Assembly (NCBI RefSeq): GCF_043290135.1
Contig: NC_134700.1
Coordinates: 76,500,000 to 76,563,999, forward strand
DNA length: 64,000 nucleotides
DNA from: Rhipicephalus microplus
Lineage: Eukaryota > Arthropoda > Arachnida > Ixodida > Ixodidae
Direction: 5' to 3'
Position 1 is the first letter of the stretch. Every line of letters starts with the position of its first letter. The notes under the pieces are model-generated. The model did no database searches. It saw only the letters and a program-made list of their open reading frames with translations, and was not told the DNA's origin. This document shows, in pieces, positions 34,970 through 46,344 of this stretch. The position numbers and the translations under genes were made by a program.

Positions 34970-36035
34970 TGTGATGCAGGGTTCTTGTTGCTGATTTGTT
35001 TTTCTCCCGGGCTGAGCCTCAGAGAGTTTTGTTAATAAGGACAAAGCCGTTCGGTTTCCAAGAAACACACAAAAAGTTTAATTGAAAAGTAAAAAGGCAA
35101 AGATTCCTCACAAAACAAAACACTTAATAAACAGTTGACTGGACATGACGAAACACATCTGTAAACACCCAACAAGAACGTTCAAAGTCAGTAACTAAAC
35201 CTAACGTTCGAAAGGGGCTGAGTGATGGGAGTAGCGCAAGAGTATCGGTGCAGTCTCACCCACAAGTTGGTTTTCGGCGGTGATGAGAAACCGGAACGCC
35301 GTGACTCCTGCGTCAATGCGTGGGCTGGACGAGGACGAGGGAACGCTGGCTGCTGGCGACACGTCGAAAAGCCCTACCAAATCGTGATGGTTTCGGCTTG
35401 AGGAGCGTGGACACGTCGGAGACGGGAGAACGCAGGCTGGTGGCGACGCGTCCGGGAACTAGGGTCGACCTAGTCAAGCAGCTGGGCGCACAGCTCGGGC
35501 CCGGAGCCCGACGGCTGTAGCTCGCCTGCCGGAACCAAAGTCCGCAGGCCCTGGAAAGGAGTTCAGGACCGGATGGCCACGGTCCTTTGGAGCGGGAACC
35601 CGACAGCAGGAGGCCCCGGCCGGTGGAAGTCCTGTAGGCTCGGGTCCGGAACCCAACGGCCCATCTTCAGCGCCCGGTCCGGTGACGACCTTCCGCTTGC
35701 ACTCCTGCCTCGAATTCCCCTTGCTCTGGTCTGCTCAGGCTCCTGCTTCAGCTCTGGCCCACTTGTCTCGTTCTCATTGGAGATACTGCTGTTTCGTGGT
35801 GTCAAGCCATTGGGCCTTGAAATCTCCGTGTTCGCAGCCCATTGGATGTTTTACCTTTTGTTTACTTCACGTCCTGCCACGCATCCTCGTGCTTGACGCT
35901 CTTTAACGTCGTCATTCTTGTTTAAGCAGCACCGCACGTGCACTCTGGTATTTCTCCTTTTTTTTTTTTTTTTTTTTTTTTCCGTGACGCGCACTTTTCG
36001 AAGGCGCGCACTTTGAACGCGCACCACACATCACA
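34970..36035 (-). repeat. 5' LTR of LTR-C (right copy)
   Basis: 1066 bp and nearly identical to 32096-33156; its T-run near 35958-35981 is longer. Followed by the gaggg duplication (36036-36040). Confidence 0.95.
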
Positions 36036-36040
36036 GAGGG

Positions 36041-39000
36041 ACAATAGCAGCCACGAAACAGGGACTACGTCACCTAGGCAAGCGAACTGTTTTTTGCATT
36101 CGACGGGCGGCACATTACCAATAGTGTCCGGTACTGCTAACAACCGACCTGTCCGCGTGTGCATTGACAGTGGCGCCAACTTATCCATCATGAGTACCAA
36201 TGCCTTGATGGACGACATTCCCACGCACGCATGGGTATCGCGCGAGAACATTGAAGTTCTCAACCGCAGCATATGCCCAACTCTCGCTGCAACGCTTGAT
36301 GTGACACTGGGCACCACGAATGTGCGACTCGAAGACGTCGTGGTAACGGAACTGCCCAGCGGCATCGACCTGATTCTGGGATCAGACTGGCGACGAGTCG
36401 CGAACGTTGACGTAATGTTTCACACGTCAAACGATGTGACTATCGTTCCAGTCGAGCCCTCCGGAAAATTTTCATCGTCCGAAGTGCCACCCCCGAAACA
36501 AGCCACACCACACCGCACCGGGGAAACGCTTATTGCGACGTTCTGCCGGCAATCGGACGAGAGTGTTTCCGAAGACGAAGGGTACGTGCGCCTCAACACG
36601 AAATGTCCCGCACCCGACGAAGACTTCACGAGTCTAGTCGAAGACGCCACACGGAAGATAACGAAGGATGCCACCGAGGCAGAGAGGGAACAACTTCGCG
36701 CAATTCTGTTAAGGCATCACCAAGCGTTCACTTCCAAAGGCGACACTTTGGGCATGTGTCCTCACACCGAGCACAGCATCGAACTCAGAGACAATATACC
36801 AGTGTCATCAAGGCCGTACAGGTGCTGACTGGCTGATCGCAAGTTCATCCGAGAACAGGTGAATGACTACCTCTCCAAGGGCATCATAAGGCGGAGCGAA
36901 AGCGAGTACGGTGCTCCAACGATAGTCGTCGACCAACCGCACCACCCGACGACTCCACGAAGAATGGTACACGACTATCGCAAGCTCAACAAAAAAACCA
37001 TCAACCCTTCTTATCCAATGCCCGTCATGGAAGACGTTAGACGATGTCATGCGCGACCGATCGGCTTACTTCACTGTGTTGGACGTGAAGACGGCATTTC
37101 TGACTATACGAATGAAGCCGGACGACGTACACAAGACCGCATTCGTCACTCCTGACGGTAAGTACGAATACCTTCGAATGGCCTTTGGGTTTTGCAAGGC
37201 CCCTCAGACCATGCAAAGAGTTATGCGTCGCACGTTCGATGGCTTACCTAGGACAGCTACGTACATGGACGATGTCGGGCAGGGAGCCACAACAGTGAGG
37301 AAGGCTTTGGATTTGCTGAACGAAGCACTCAGGAGAGTCGTGATCAACGGCTTGAAGATGGATCTCCGGAAATGCCAGTTGATTCAAGACAAAGTATCTT
37401 TCCTGGGTTACGTGATCTCCGCCGAAGGACGAACACTGGACGAATCCAGAGTTGCCGCTGTCGAGAAGTTCGAGCTGCATCGCAACGCAAAGAAGCTGTA
37501 CTCCTTCCTGCAGTTCGCTAACCACTACCGAAAGTTCATACCGGAGTTTGCAAAGGTCACGCACAAGCTACGGCACCTTCTGGCGAAGGACGTTCCTTTC
37601 GTATGGACTGACGCTCATGAAGCAACCGTCAACGCCATAAAACACGCCTTGAAGAACCCGCCGATATTGGCGAGCTTCTGCCCAGACTGCCCGACTAACG
37701 TTCACGTCGACGCTTCGCAAACCGGGCTGGGTGCGGTGCTTTCTCAAACTCAAGACGGAAAGGAGCGAATCATAGAGTACGCAAGCAGATAACTAAACGA
37801 GCACGATTGTGGTCTACACTCTAATATGCTCGAGTGCATGGCGCTCCACTGGGCGATCACTGAGAAGTTTTCGGTCTACATGAGAGGAGGCCCTCGTTTT
37901 ACAGTGTTCACGGACAACTTCAGCATGTCATACCTCGTCCAGAAGGGAGCCAGCAACCGCAGATTTGCGAGGTGGGCGCTCGACTTAGCAGAGTACACCT
38001 TCGACGTCAAGCACAAGCCAGAACGCCAGAACTCCGCTGCTGACGCCCTCTCAAGGCAGTCGGAATCTGCAGAGGCTTTCGACCAGGGCGTTTCGACCCG
38101 AGACCTTCACTGCTACGCAGTAGTGGTTGGCAAACACAGTCGCCTACGCGAGTTTCAGGAGAGGGATACTGATTGCAAAAGATTTCGGGAGGAGGCCAAG
38201 CACAAATATTCAGACTACGAGATCAAAAACGACATACTGGTGAAGAAATCTCTCGAGGGAGGACGGGTCCGTTGGAGGGTAATCATTCCCGCTGCCCTCC
38301 GAAGCAGTGTGATGATCGTTTTTCACGACAACAACGGCCACCTAGGCGTCGAGAAGACAAGAGACCTGATCCAGCGAAAGTACTGGTGGTCATCGATGAG
38401 AAAAGACATCCGCGAGTATGTTGACTCCCACCACACGTGCCAGACTATCAACGCCCGCACGACACGGAATGAAGGTTGCCTCATCCCACGCGATATTCCT
38501 ACTGAGCCAAACGCGGTGATATCCCTGGATCACATGGGTCCGCTAAACGAGAAGGGAGACCACATCCTCGTGTGTATCGACCACGCCACGAGATACATGG
38601 ACGCCGTGACCGTACCGAGCACTTCGTCGACGCACTACCTTGACTTCTTGACAAACCGGTGGATTCCGCGATTTGGAGTTCCCAGCGTCATTATTACGGA
38701 CCAAGCCAAGGGATTCGTGAACAAGAAAACCAACCAATTCCATCGCAGACTGGGAATTGCTCATCAGAACTCCCCACCGTACTGGCCACAATCAAACGGA
38801 CTGATCGAGCGAATGGTAGGAACATTGAAACAGGTGCTACGCAAAATGCTGAACAACAAGGACAAATGGCAGAAGGAACTACCCCGAGCAACGATAGCAA
38901 TCAATGCCACGAAGCATCGTCACAGTGGCCACAGCCCATTTCGACTCATGCACGGCTACGACCCAAAACTGCCAGGAGAGCTCAACCTCGCCTCAGTCGA

Positions 39001-39367
39001 GGGAGACATCGACGAGTCTCATAGACTACACGACTTGGCAAGGGGACGTGCGGAGACAAGAGAGAGGCTACTGCAGAGTCAGCGCAAAACAACGGTCCGA
39101 TACGACAAGAAGCGGCGAACTCCGAGGTTCATAACGGGGGACCTCGTCCTGCTTGTGTTGAGCGCTCGAGGCACATTAGATCCTCGCTATGAAGGTCCGT
39201 TCGAGATAACGGCCCTCGTCGGAGGAAACAGGGCCGAGATCCAAAGAGTACCCCACACACCGGGCATGATCAACCAAGAAATTGTCAACGTGGAGCAGCT
39301 TCGTAGATATAAGGAGCCGCTCCTAGGAGCTACGGAACCATCGCCATCTAACGACACGCACGCCTGA
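36041..39367 (+). pseudogene. pol (PR-RT-RNase H-IN) of LTR-B, few breaks
   Basis: Continues the gag frame after LTR-C. Protease VCIDSGANLSIMS (about 36157) and LILGSDWR (about 36373). RT: SRPYRC before a TGA at 36826-36828, then VHDYRKLNKKTINP, FTVLDVKTAFLTI (about 37068), MAFGFCKAPQTMQRV and YMDDVGQG (about 37262). RNase H: VHVDASQTGLGAVLS (about 37703) and TVFTDNFSMSYL after a TAA at 37790-37792. Integrase: HDNNGHLGVEKT, HTCQ where the first zinc Cys reads as His (about 38433), SLDHMGPL, ITDQAKGF and NGLIERMVGTLKQ (catalytic Glu, about 38807). Only one frameshift (near 37035) plus the two stops, so decay is light. Ends at 39365-39367. Confidence 0.93.
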
Positions 39368-39612
39368 GGACAGGCGCAATTTTCGGGAGGGCCGTGTCAG
39401 CGGCACTCGAGTTCGCACAGCTGAATTCTCCGGCAGCGTCTCATTCTCCGGCAGCGCCTCCTTCTCCAGCAGCGTCTCCGTGCTTGCTCGGGAAACGCTG
39501 CACTGCGTTAACGTGGACTCCGAGCCCTGAGCGCGCCCACTCGACGCGGTTGCCCATTGGTTCAACGAAGATTAAAAAAATTCCGCCATATCCACGAAGT
39601 GAATGATGATGA

Positions 39613-40073
39613 GTGGGCGAAGCTCCGGAGGTAAACCTGGTAAACCATGAATCCTCTGTACATTTTGCCCACTCGATTTTATTACATCGCTCCCCCTAGC
39701 GTACGTCGCCGCACTAAATCGAACGATTGCCTTCAACCAATGACACGCGCCATATGTGACATCATTCCTATTTTATAAGATCTTGCGTCTTTCATCAACT
39801 ACAAGTACCGCTTTCTAGTTTATAACATCTTGCATCTTTTCATCATCAGCTACAAGTACCACCATCTAGTAAACACTACAAGAACTAAACGAGAGGTGGC
39901 TACATACAGGAGACGGTACCGCCATCTAGTGAACACTGCAAGAACTAAACTAGAGGTGGCTACATACAGGGGACGGTACCACCATCTAGTGAACACTGCA
40001 AGAACTAAACTAGAGGTGGCTACATACAGGCTACAGGGGACGCACAGCCCACGCCCTAAGGAGCTTCGCCCCT
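39613..40073. mobile_element. MITE-like inverted-repeat insertion
   Basis: About 0.5 kb absent from the 5' LTR of the same element. Near its ends are gtgggcgaagctcc (39613-39626) and ggagcttcgcccct (40060-40073), short inverted repeats sharing GGGCGAAGCTCC. Sequence outside the left inverted repeat (about 39575-39612) is also missing from the 5' LTR, so the true left edge may lie there. No coding capacity. It probably belongs to a tick non-autonomous DNA transposon family; the class is not decided. Confidence 0.7.
39857..40036. repeat. three 60-bp tandem repeats inside the MITE
   Basis: The unit reads tacc(a/g)ccatctagtgaac...ctacatacagg and repeats with an exact period of 60 bases three times, with only a few substitutions (for example cgagaggtggc in the first unit, ctagaggtggc in the next two). 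A minisatellite-like expansion. Confidence 0.92.
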
Positions 40074-40351
40074 AAAAACAAAAGTGAGCCTTCGAGCCGG
40101 GACCGCATAGCAACGCATCGCCAGAGAGGGAAGAACGAGCCGAGATTAGAGCCGGGACCGCCGAGCGACGCACCGCAGAGCGAGCCGAGACGAGAGTGGC
40201 GTCGGACGTATCCGATCGAGCTCCTGCACCGAGTCCAGTTTCCTTATACATGTAACCACTGCCGATTCACCTGTAACATAGCACAATACAGTTTTTCTTA
40301 AAGTTTGAACCTTGCCTTGACTACATTCATTCGGACATCGCTGACATGGGC

Positions 40352-43300
40352 AAGTGTTATTCGTCACCGCCACGTCGATCTTCATCTCCGCCAGCATCGG
40401 GTGAACTGTGCAGTAGTGATCGATCAACTCGACGTCTTTCACCATCACCATACCATCACTCCTCTTCTCCTCTTGAGCCTGCTTCCCTCGCTTCTGTTCG
40501 GCGTCCGGAAAACTAAGCGGTGCAGTATTTGGAGGACAAACTGCATTCCAACACAAGACTTTAATTCCTCCAGCGCGCACCAACAATATGATTTTAGTCA
40601 CAGTTTTGTCCAACCACGTCGACTCTGGTGACATTTTGGTCACTCCGTCGCCCCGTTGCCTTAATAAAGGCATAGCTCTCGCATCAGGTGTGGCTCGCTT
40701 CAACAATAAGTGAGCTGTCCTCGCTGCTACGAACACCACCCCAGATAAAATTTTACTGCCGCGGAGCACTACTATCGCCTGCGTTGCCGATCTGGAGCCT
40801 GTGTGCGTCGTGCCTGTACCCCTGTCTCCTCTAAAGGCCATCTTGCAGATCATGCTGCTTCCTCGGCCTTTACAGAAGCCATGAACAAAGACTTGACAGA
40901 CTAACAGAAGCAACAGATGCATGATTTGTTGCAAAAGCATAAAAACTCTTTTGACTTTCAGTCATCTACCCTGAGCCAGACAACTGCTACAGTAAATCGT
41001 ATTCAGACCGACGGAACATCCATTGTGCACCGCCGTCCGTACCGCGTCTCTCTAGCCGAACGAAAAATCATTGAGGAAAACGTAGACGATGTGCTGACAC
41101 GGGAGATAAATCGACCCTCAACCAGTCCTACGTCGTCTCCCATTATTCTGGTGCGTAAAAAGATGGTTCCGTACGATTTTGCATCGATTACCGAGTGCTC
41201 AATAAGATCACTAGGAAGGACATATACCCCATGCCACGCATCTACGACGCCCTCGATTCCTTACAAGGTGCAGAATTCTTTTCAAGCCTCGACTTGCGTT
41301 TCGGCTATTGGCAAATCTCCATGCTCAAAGAAGATAAAGAAAAAACTGCGTTTGCAACGCCGGACGGCTTATACGAATGCAATGTTATGCCGTTCGGTCT
41401 ATTCAATGCTCCCGTTTCTTTTGAACGCATGATTGACACTGTGCTGCGTGGCCTGAATTGGAAGACTTGCCTATGTTACCTCGATGATATTGTTGTCTTT
41501 TAATCGATGTTTTCTCAACATCTTGAACGCTTGGATGAGGTTCTGACTTGCCTTGCGGGCACTGGTCTTCAAATTAACACCAAAAAGTGCCATTTCGGCA
41601 GCAGATTTATCAAGGTCCTCGGTCATGTTGTGAGCAAGGACGGAATTCGTCCAGACCCTGAGAAAACTGCTGCGGTACTTCGCTTCCCTCGCCCTGACAA
41701 ACCGAAAGATTGGCGAAATTTCCTTGGTCTCGCCTCTTACTTTCGGCGATTCATACAAAACTTTGCCTCCATAGCCGCACAACTCCATAAGCTACTTGCT
41801 TCCGGTACGCCCTTTCAGTGGTCTCAGGAATGTAAAGCGGCTTTCGACAGGTTGAAGAGTGCCCTCATGACCAACCCTGTACTTTCTCATTTTCACGATG
41901 ATGCACCGACCTTCCTGTATACAGACGCTAGCGGCCGCGATTTAAGAGCCGTGCTCCTGCAATGCGACAACTCTTCGCGAGAGCGAGTCATTGCATACGC
42001 CAGCCGCGCCTTCTCCGCAGCCGAGAGGAACTACACGATCAACGAGCAGGAGTGCCTTGCCATCGTTTGGTCAGTGCAGAAATTTTGTCCTTATCTGCAC
42101 GGCCGCCATTTCACCATTGTGACCGACCATCACGCTTTATGTTGGCTTTCGACACTCAAGAACTTGTCGGGACGCCTCGGCTGCTGGAGTCTACGCCTCT
42201 AAGAGTATGATTTTGACATCGTATACAGGTGTGGCAGAAAGCATAGTGACGCCGATGCTCTTCCTCGCTGCCCACTACCAGTGGCTCCACTCAGCGTTTC
42301 CGCAATCACTTTCTACAACACACCATCGGAGTCCACGTCTACGGCGGTTTCCTCTCTCGCCTCTATGAATCAGCTGCCTTCGGACGACCCCCACAATTTT
42401 CCTTCTCGGAAGCTGGTTGACCCATACTGTCGTAGTATTATAGGCTACCTCACTGGCAGCTCCCGTCCACCTAATGCGAGGCTCCATCACCAACTTTCGC
42501 AATTTAAGCTGGACAACTCGGTGCTGTTCTGCAAAATTTACCATCCTGACGGTCAGCGCTGGGTTCCCGTTCTATCCCGATCGCTTCGGTCCGAAGTCGT
42601 CAGAGGGCTTCATGACCATACGACTGATGGTCGCCTTGGTTACCATAAAACATACGATCGCCTTCGAAATAGGTTTTATTGGCCAGGCATTACCACTAGT
42701 GCAGCTCAGTACGTCGGGTCCTGCACTACCAGCCAATGTAGAAAACTACCCACATCTGCTCAAGCCGGTACACTACAGCCTCTTCCGTGCCCAGCCACAC
42801 CATTCGAAGTTGTAGGCGTCTATCTTTATGGCCCCCTTCCAGTCAGTGTTGCTGGAAACCGGTGAATTGTAACAGCCGTTAACCATTTGACGCGCTGCGC
42901 CTAGACGGCATTCGTCACTACTGGTTCAGCTTCTGAAATTACCGATTTCATCCTCCCGAGCCAATATACTGCGTAATGGTGCTCCACTTGTAATGCTCAG
43001 TGACCGTGGAAGGGCCTTCCTTTCACAACTAGTGAACGAACTTATTCACGCCTCCGGCACAACTCACAAGGCTGCCTCCAGTTATCATCCCCAGACTAAC
43101 GGCCTCACTGAGCGACTCCACCGCACTCTTGCTGACATGATTGCCGCCTATATTCAACAAGACAACAAGAACCGGGATGTAGTTCTACCATTCGTCACTT
43201 TCGCCAGCAGTACGGCCATTCAATGAACAACCGGCTACTAACCATTTTACCTAGTTTTTTTACGCTCCACTACTCCTTTCCTGGACGTCTCTTTCTTTAC

Positions 43301-43670
43301 CGGTCATGCGAATTCATCTCCATCCCCTTTAGAGAAATACGTTTTACGACTCGCACAGTGCCGCCAACGTGCTCGTATAAATACTGAAGCCCGACAGCAA
43401 GATAGAAAGCTAGTTTATGATGAATCGCATCGTGATTTATCTTTTCAACCTGGGGACGAAGTGTTCGTTTTGACGCCCATTCGCACACCTGGCTTGTGCG
43501 ACAAATTTCAGCCACGGTTTATCGGGCCGTGCACAGTTCTTGAAGAGACTTCACCAGTGAATGATCGCGTGACGTCCCTTGTAGCCCCAGCAGATCACCG
43601 TTATCGAACTACCGAGGTCGTCCAGATCTCCCGTATGAAGCCCTTCATGCGACGTTATCTGTACCCTTGA
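40352..43670 (+). pseudogene. gag tail and pol of LTR-D, heavily broken
   Basis: The gag tail (Ser/Pro/Arg-rich) ends at about 40515 with the same RRPEN-type ending as LTR-E. The protease region (40520-40860) is unreadable. RT: RRPYRVSLAERKIIEENVDD (about 41028), DLRFGYWQIS, MPFGLFNAPVSF and CYLDDIVVF followed by a TAA at 41501-41503. RNase H: FLYTDASGRDLRAVLL (about 41910) with the catalytic Asp kept, then ERNYTINEQECLAIVW and VTDHHALCWL before a TAA at 42200-42202. Integrase: GRLGYHKT and a damaged zinc site CTTSQC (about 42720), a TGA at 42863-42865, then SDRGRAFLS and QTNGLTERLHRT. The GPC/GPY-type end FIGPCTVLE stops at 43668-43670. Frameshifts near 41160, 42950 and 43225. Confidence 0.9.
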
Positions 43671-43713
43671 CTTGCCGCGGCTAGGCTGGCCGCTTTCACG
43701 TGGGCGGAAATAA

Positions 43714-43887
43714 TGTGAGCATTTAGTATACCAATCATCTTCACCTGTACATTATCATCATTATCATGTGTTGCTCATGCATCCTCATCGTTGTCCCATA
43801 GCACCATCCTCTTGGTTTGTTCATCGTAGCTGTCGGCTGCCGGTTCCTCGGGCCTAATAAAGGTCTTCCAAATCAAGACTTCATAAT
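43714..43887 (+). repeat. 3' LTR of LTR-D (end approximate)
   Basis: Begins TGTGAGCATT after the purine stretch gtgggcggaaataa, like the 3' LTR of LTR-E. It contains CCTAATAAAGG, a polyadenylation-type signal. No second copy exists in the window, so the right edge is estimated. Confidence 0.6.
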
Positions 43888-43941
43888 ATTTATCACCATA
43901 TAAAGTTCAATTTTCTTTCATCTTGTGGTATCACACCTTCA

Positions 43942-44031
43942 ATCTTTAAACGGTACCTAGACGATATACTCATAATTCGGACACATTCGCAAAACGAGCT
44001 GATCAAATTCATGCAAGCATTTAACCAAGTG
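43942..44031 (+). pseudogene. Penelope-like RT fragment, left part
   Basis: Thirty codons read IFKRYLDDILIIRTHSQNEL and on to FMQAFNQV. This is the catalytic RYxDDI region of Penelope-like reverse transcriptases (family knowledge), which differ from non-LTR and LTR RTs in this pattern. It stops at a C-run near 44032-44042, next to element H. The matching downstream piece is at 52340-52510. Confidence 0.65.
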
Positions 44032-44050
44032 CCCCCCCCCCCCAGCATTC

Positions 44051-45609
44051 AACCTAAGTGAATTCAATGCACATCACCATCTTTGGGGCAGCAGTGTCGT
44101 AAGTACGTGGGGAAGACAACTACTAGACTTCACAAGCAACAATAGCCTTCACATTCTAAACGACGGATAACCGACATATCTCCGTGGCTCAACATACAGC
44201 AGCTGTCTCGGCTTAGCAATTGCTACTCGGTCCCTTCCAACATCCGCCGTCTGGTGCGCAGACGTTGAAACATATGGTAGTGATCACATTCGTACTTACA
44301 TACAACTACGATGATATACCAGCGTTGCAAGCGTTCGAAGGCGATGTACAGATTTGGAGGCTTTTCAAAAAGAGCTAGAAAAGTCTTGTAGCTCTATAGT
44401 TTCTCCGATAGAAATTGAAGAAAGAATTTCAACAGCAGTACAGACCGCTACACGTGTTGTCACATCTAATTCCAAGAAGCCGCTTTATGTGGTATACGAT
44501 GAGCTGCGGGCAGTTCGTCGTCGAGCTGAACGCAAATACAGGTGAACGAAATCGATCACAGGCCCGAGGACCTCCCTTAACGTGCAAAAGAAAATTCAGA
44601 GGTACTTAGAAAAGCTTGGCCGCCAAAACTTGAAGTCACTTTGCACCACCCTGAACCCAAAAGAACCACTGTTTTAGATATGGCACTTCGTATGAGCTCT
44701 ACCATCTTCGCCTCAGCAACTGCGTCCTTTCCGTGCATTGACCATCATGACAACATGCATCGAGAAACAGATCGCAGAAGAATTTCGCATGCACCTATCT
44801 GAATCTCTACGCCAGACGTCCGTCTCGACCATCCTTTCACGCTGCAAGAGCTTCGTGCGGCTGTGTCTACTTCGCAACATTCCAATGCACCTGAACCTGT
44901 AGGTATAACCTATGCTACCCTGCGCCACCTTGGTCCTCGGGCAACCGAAGAACAGCTGTCTTTGTACAACCTTTCTTGGGCATCTGGAACTATACCGACA
45001 CGCTGGAAAACTAGCAAGATCGTGGCATTTCTGAAATGAGGCAAGTCTTCCCGTGATCATGCTATCCTACACACTGGTGGTGTTAGCAAGTTCTGTGGGA
45101 AAACTCATAAAACGAATGGGTATGATGCGCTTGGAATGGTTACTAGAGAAGCAAAGAGTATATGCAGACGCCATGACTGGCTTCTGGAAGGGAAGGTCAT
45201 CAATTGACAGTGTGATTGATTTGGTTACAACTCTTGAATATCATGAACGGCGCCGCCGATTAACGGCTGCAGTGTGTCTTGATCTCAACGGTGCATTTGG
45301 CAACGTTCTAAATGACGCCATTCTAAATGCTCTTGAAGACTGTGGCACTGGCGGCCACTTGCATTAATGAATAGCCAGCTATCTTCAAGAACGAACTAAA
45401 TTTATGTGTACTGCCGACGGTGACACAAACAAGCACCCCGTCTATCATGGCATGCCTCAAGATGCAGTCCTGAGCCCAACATTATTTAATATCGTACCAC
45501 TTGGCCTCATTAAAAAGCTCGTTATACTCGGAGACAAATTTTCGGTGTCTGTGTACGCAGATGACATTTGCATTTGGACCACGAGTCTAACGCGTTTGCA
45601 AGTACAAAA
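44051..45609 (+). pseudogene. EN-RT part of element H, broken
   Basis: Endonuclease: FNAHHHLWG, then SCLGLAIATRS and VETYGSDHIRTYI (about 44200-44310). RT: AVCLDLNGAFGNV (about 45268, the Phe-Asp motif altered to LNGAF), HGMPQDAVLSPTLFN (about 45446) and SVYADDICIW (about 45550) with the catalytic YADD. Several frames and stops. The text ends at LQVQN, where the CR1/L2-like element enters and after which RT resumes at 49536. Confidence 0.8.
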
Positions 45610-46344
45610 TGTCAGGTAATGTCAGGTGACATCCAGGAGCTTAAGCAACATCAGCTCTCGCTTACTAAAGACATTTCCAACATATTGACGCGCCTGGAAA
45701 CGGTTGAAAAGCGGACATCCATTATAGACAACATTCAGCGCGAACTGACGGCAACGAGTCAACTTACAAGGCAAGTGCAGGGCGACATGCTTGGTCTACG
45801 TGCGCGTCTCGATGAGGCTGAGGATCGCTCTCGGAGGGATAATCTAGTATTCTTTGGTATCGCAGACAATGCCTCTGAAACTACGCAGCAGACTGAGGAA
45901 ACTATCTTGAGCTTATTTCGCCAGTCCCTTGATCTAACTTTATCTGGTGATAACGTTGCACGCGCACATGGAATCGGCCGCTTTTCCACTAATAAAGTTC
46001 GTCCGATTATAGTAAAATTTTCCACCTACAAAACGAAAGAAATGGTTCTTTCAAAACGTCACATGCTCAAAGGAAGCAAAGTGGTTATGCGGGAGGATTT
46101 TTCTGCTAACACTCGCCGTACTAGAGCAATGCTGACCAACTTCGCCAAAGAGCTTCATTGCCCTTTCAGTGTGCGCTATAACAAACTTTTTGCAAATGAG
46201 AAATGTTATGGCTACGACTACGTTACTGATACAGTGCATGAAATCGGGCCATCCAGACGCGTAACTAATAACGCTAGTGTCGCCAACTCCTCTTCTCGGC
46301 AACTTCGTTCTGGTCGACAATTTAATGCTTCCTCGGGAAGCTAG
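45610..46344 (+). CDS. ORF1 protein of CR1/L2-like element, 5'-truncated
   Basis: An open frame of about 244 codons without its own start, since the N-terminus was lost at insertion. A coiled-coil region (LKQHQLSLTKDISNILTRLE at about 45640) is followed by RRDNLVFFGI (about 45835), the signature of the RNA-recognition fold in L1/CR1 ORF1 proteins, then KPIIVKF-like RPIIVKFSTYKTKEMVL and REDFSANTRRTRAML of the C-terminal domain. It ends at TAG 46342-46344. Expected role: RNA chaperone binding element RNA. The frame continues directly into ORF2 with only this stop between. Confidence 0.8.
   Translation, partial: CQVMSGDIQELKQHQLSLTKDISNILTRLETVEKRTSIIDNIQRELTATSQLTRQVQGDMLGLRARLDEAEDRSRRDNLVFFGIADNASETTQQTEETILSLFRQSLDLTLSGDNVARAHGIGRFSTNKVRPIIVKFSTYKTKEMVLSKRHMLKGSKVVMREDFSANTRRTRAMLTNFAKELHCPFSVRYNKLFANEKCYGYDYVTDTVHEIGPSRRVTNNASVANSSSRQLRSGRQFNASSGS

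Larger units (their letters stand above)
32096..36035 (-). mobile_element. LTR-C: young non-autonomous LTR retrotransposon
   Basis: A 3940-bp element flanked by gaggg duplications. The two LTRs (1061 and 1066 bp, ends TGTGATG/CATCACA) appear identical except for the length of a T-run. Orientation is reverse: next to the right LTR the reverse strand reads TTGGCGTCCGCAGCGACAGG, a primer-binding site of the TGGCG class, and next to the left LTR it reads AAAAGGGGGGCG, a polypurine tract. The 1.8 kb interior has one intact 479-codon frame and no protease, RT or integrase, so it must rely on enzymes from another element. It is the youngest LTR insertion in the window. Confidence 0.92.
30196..40346 (+). 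mobile_element. LTR-B: Ty3/gypsy element interrupted by LTR-C
   Basis: LTRs begin TGTCAGCG and end CGCTGACA, a perfect 8-base inverted end. The internal part starts with TGGCGCAGTC, a primer site of the type complementary to tRNA-Ser in Drosophila 297/17.6-like elements (family knowledge). Gag with a SAP-like domain and CCHC knuckle runs in one frame into protease and pol. LTR-C inserted at the gag-protease boundary (32096-36035). There is no envelope frame between integrase and 3' LTR. Without LTR-C and the insert in its 3' LTR it would be about 5.7 kb. Confidence 0.93.
39395..40346 (+). repeat. 3' LTR of LTR-B, enlarged by an insertion
   Basis: Same ends as the 5' LTR, but 952 bp long. The extra length comes from two additional copies of a CTCCGGCAGCGYCTC-like unit near 39435-39475 and from an inverted-repeat element at about 39613-40073. 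The unaltered parts match the 5' LTR closely. A tgggc duplication follows at 40347. Confidence 0.93.
29626..43887 (+). mobile_element. LTR-D: 5'-deleted Ty3/gypsy element, host of LTR-B
   Basis: Related to LTR-E in gag tail, pol order and 3' LTR start. Its left part (gag C-terminus, 29632-30190) and right part (gag tail to 3' LTR, 40352 onward) are separated by LTR-B with a 5-bp duplication (tgggc). The 5' LTR and gag N-terminus are missing; a foreign pol fragment abuts instead. The 3' LTR begins at 43714. Its own coding length is about 4.1 kb with many breaks, so it is inactive. Confidence 0.85.

Noticed and set aside
32446..35906. Pairs of identical open frames at 32446-33032 and 35320-35906, suggesting a small duplicated gene family
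   Set aside because: They lie in the two LTRs of LTR-C and are identical because the LTRs are; no motif or start context supports translation.
39857..40036. Regular repeats that might be a CRISPR array
   Set aside because: The three 60-bp units are contiguous and similar throughout, with no unique spacers; the context is a eukaryotic transposon.
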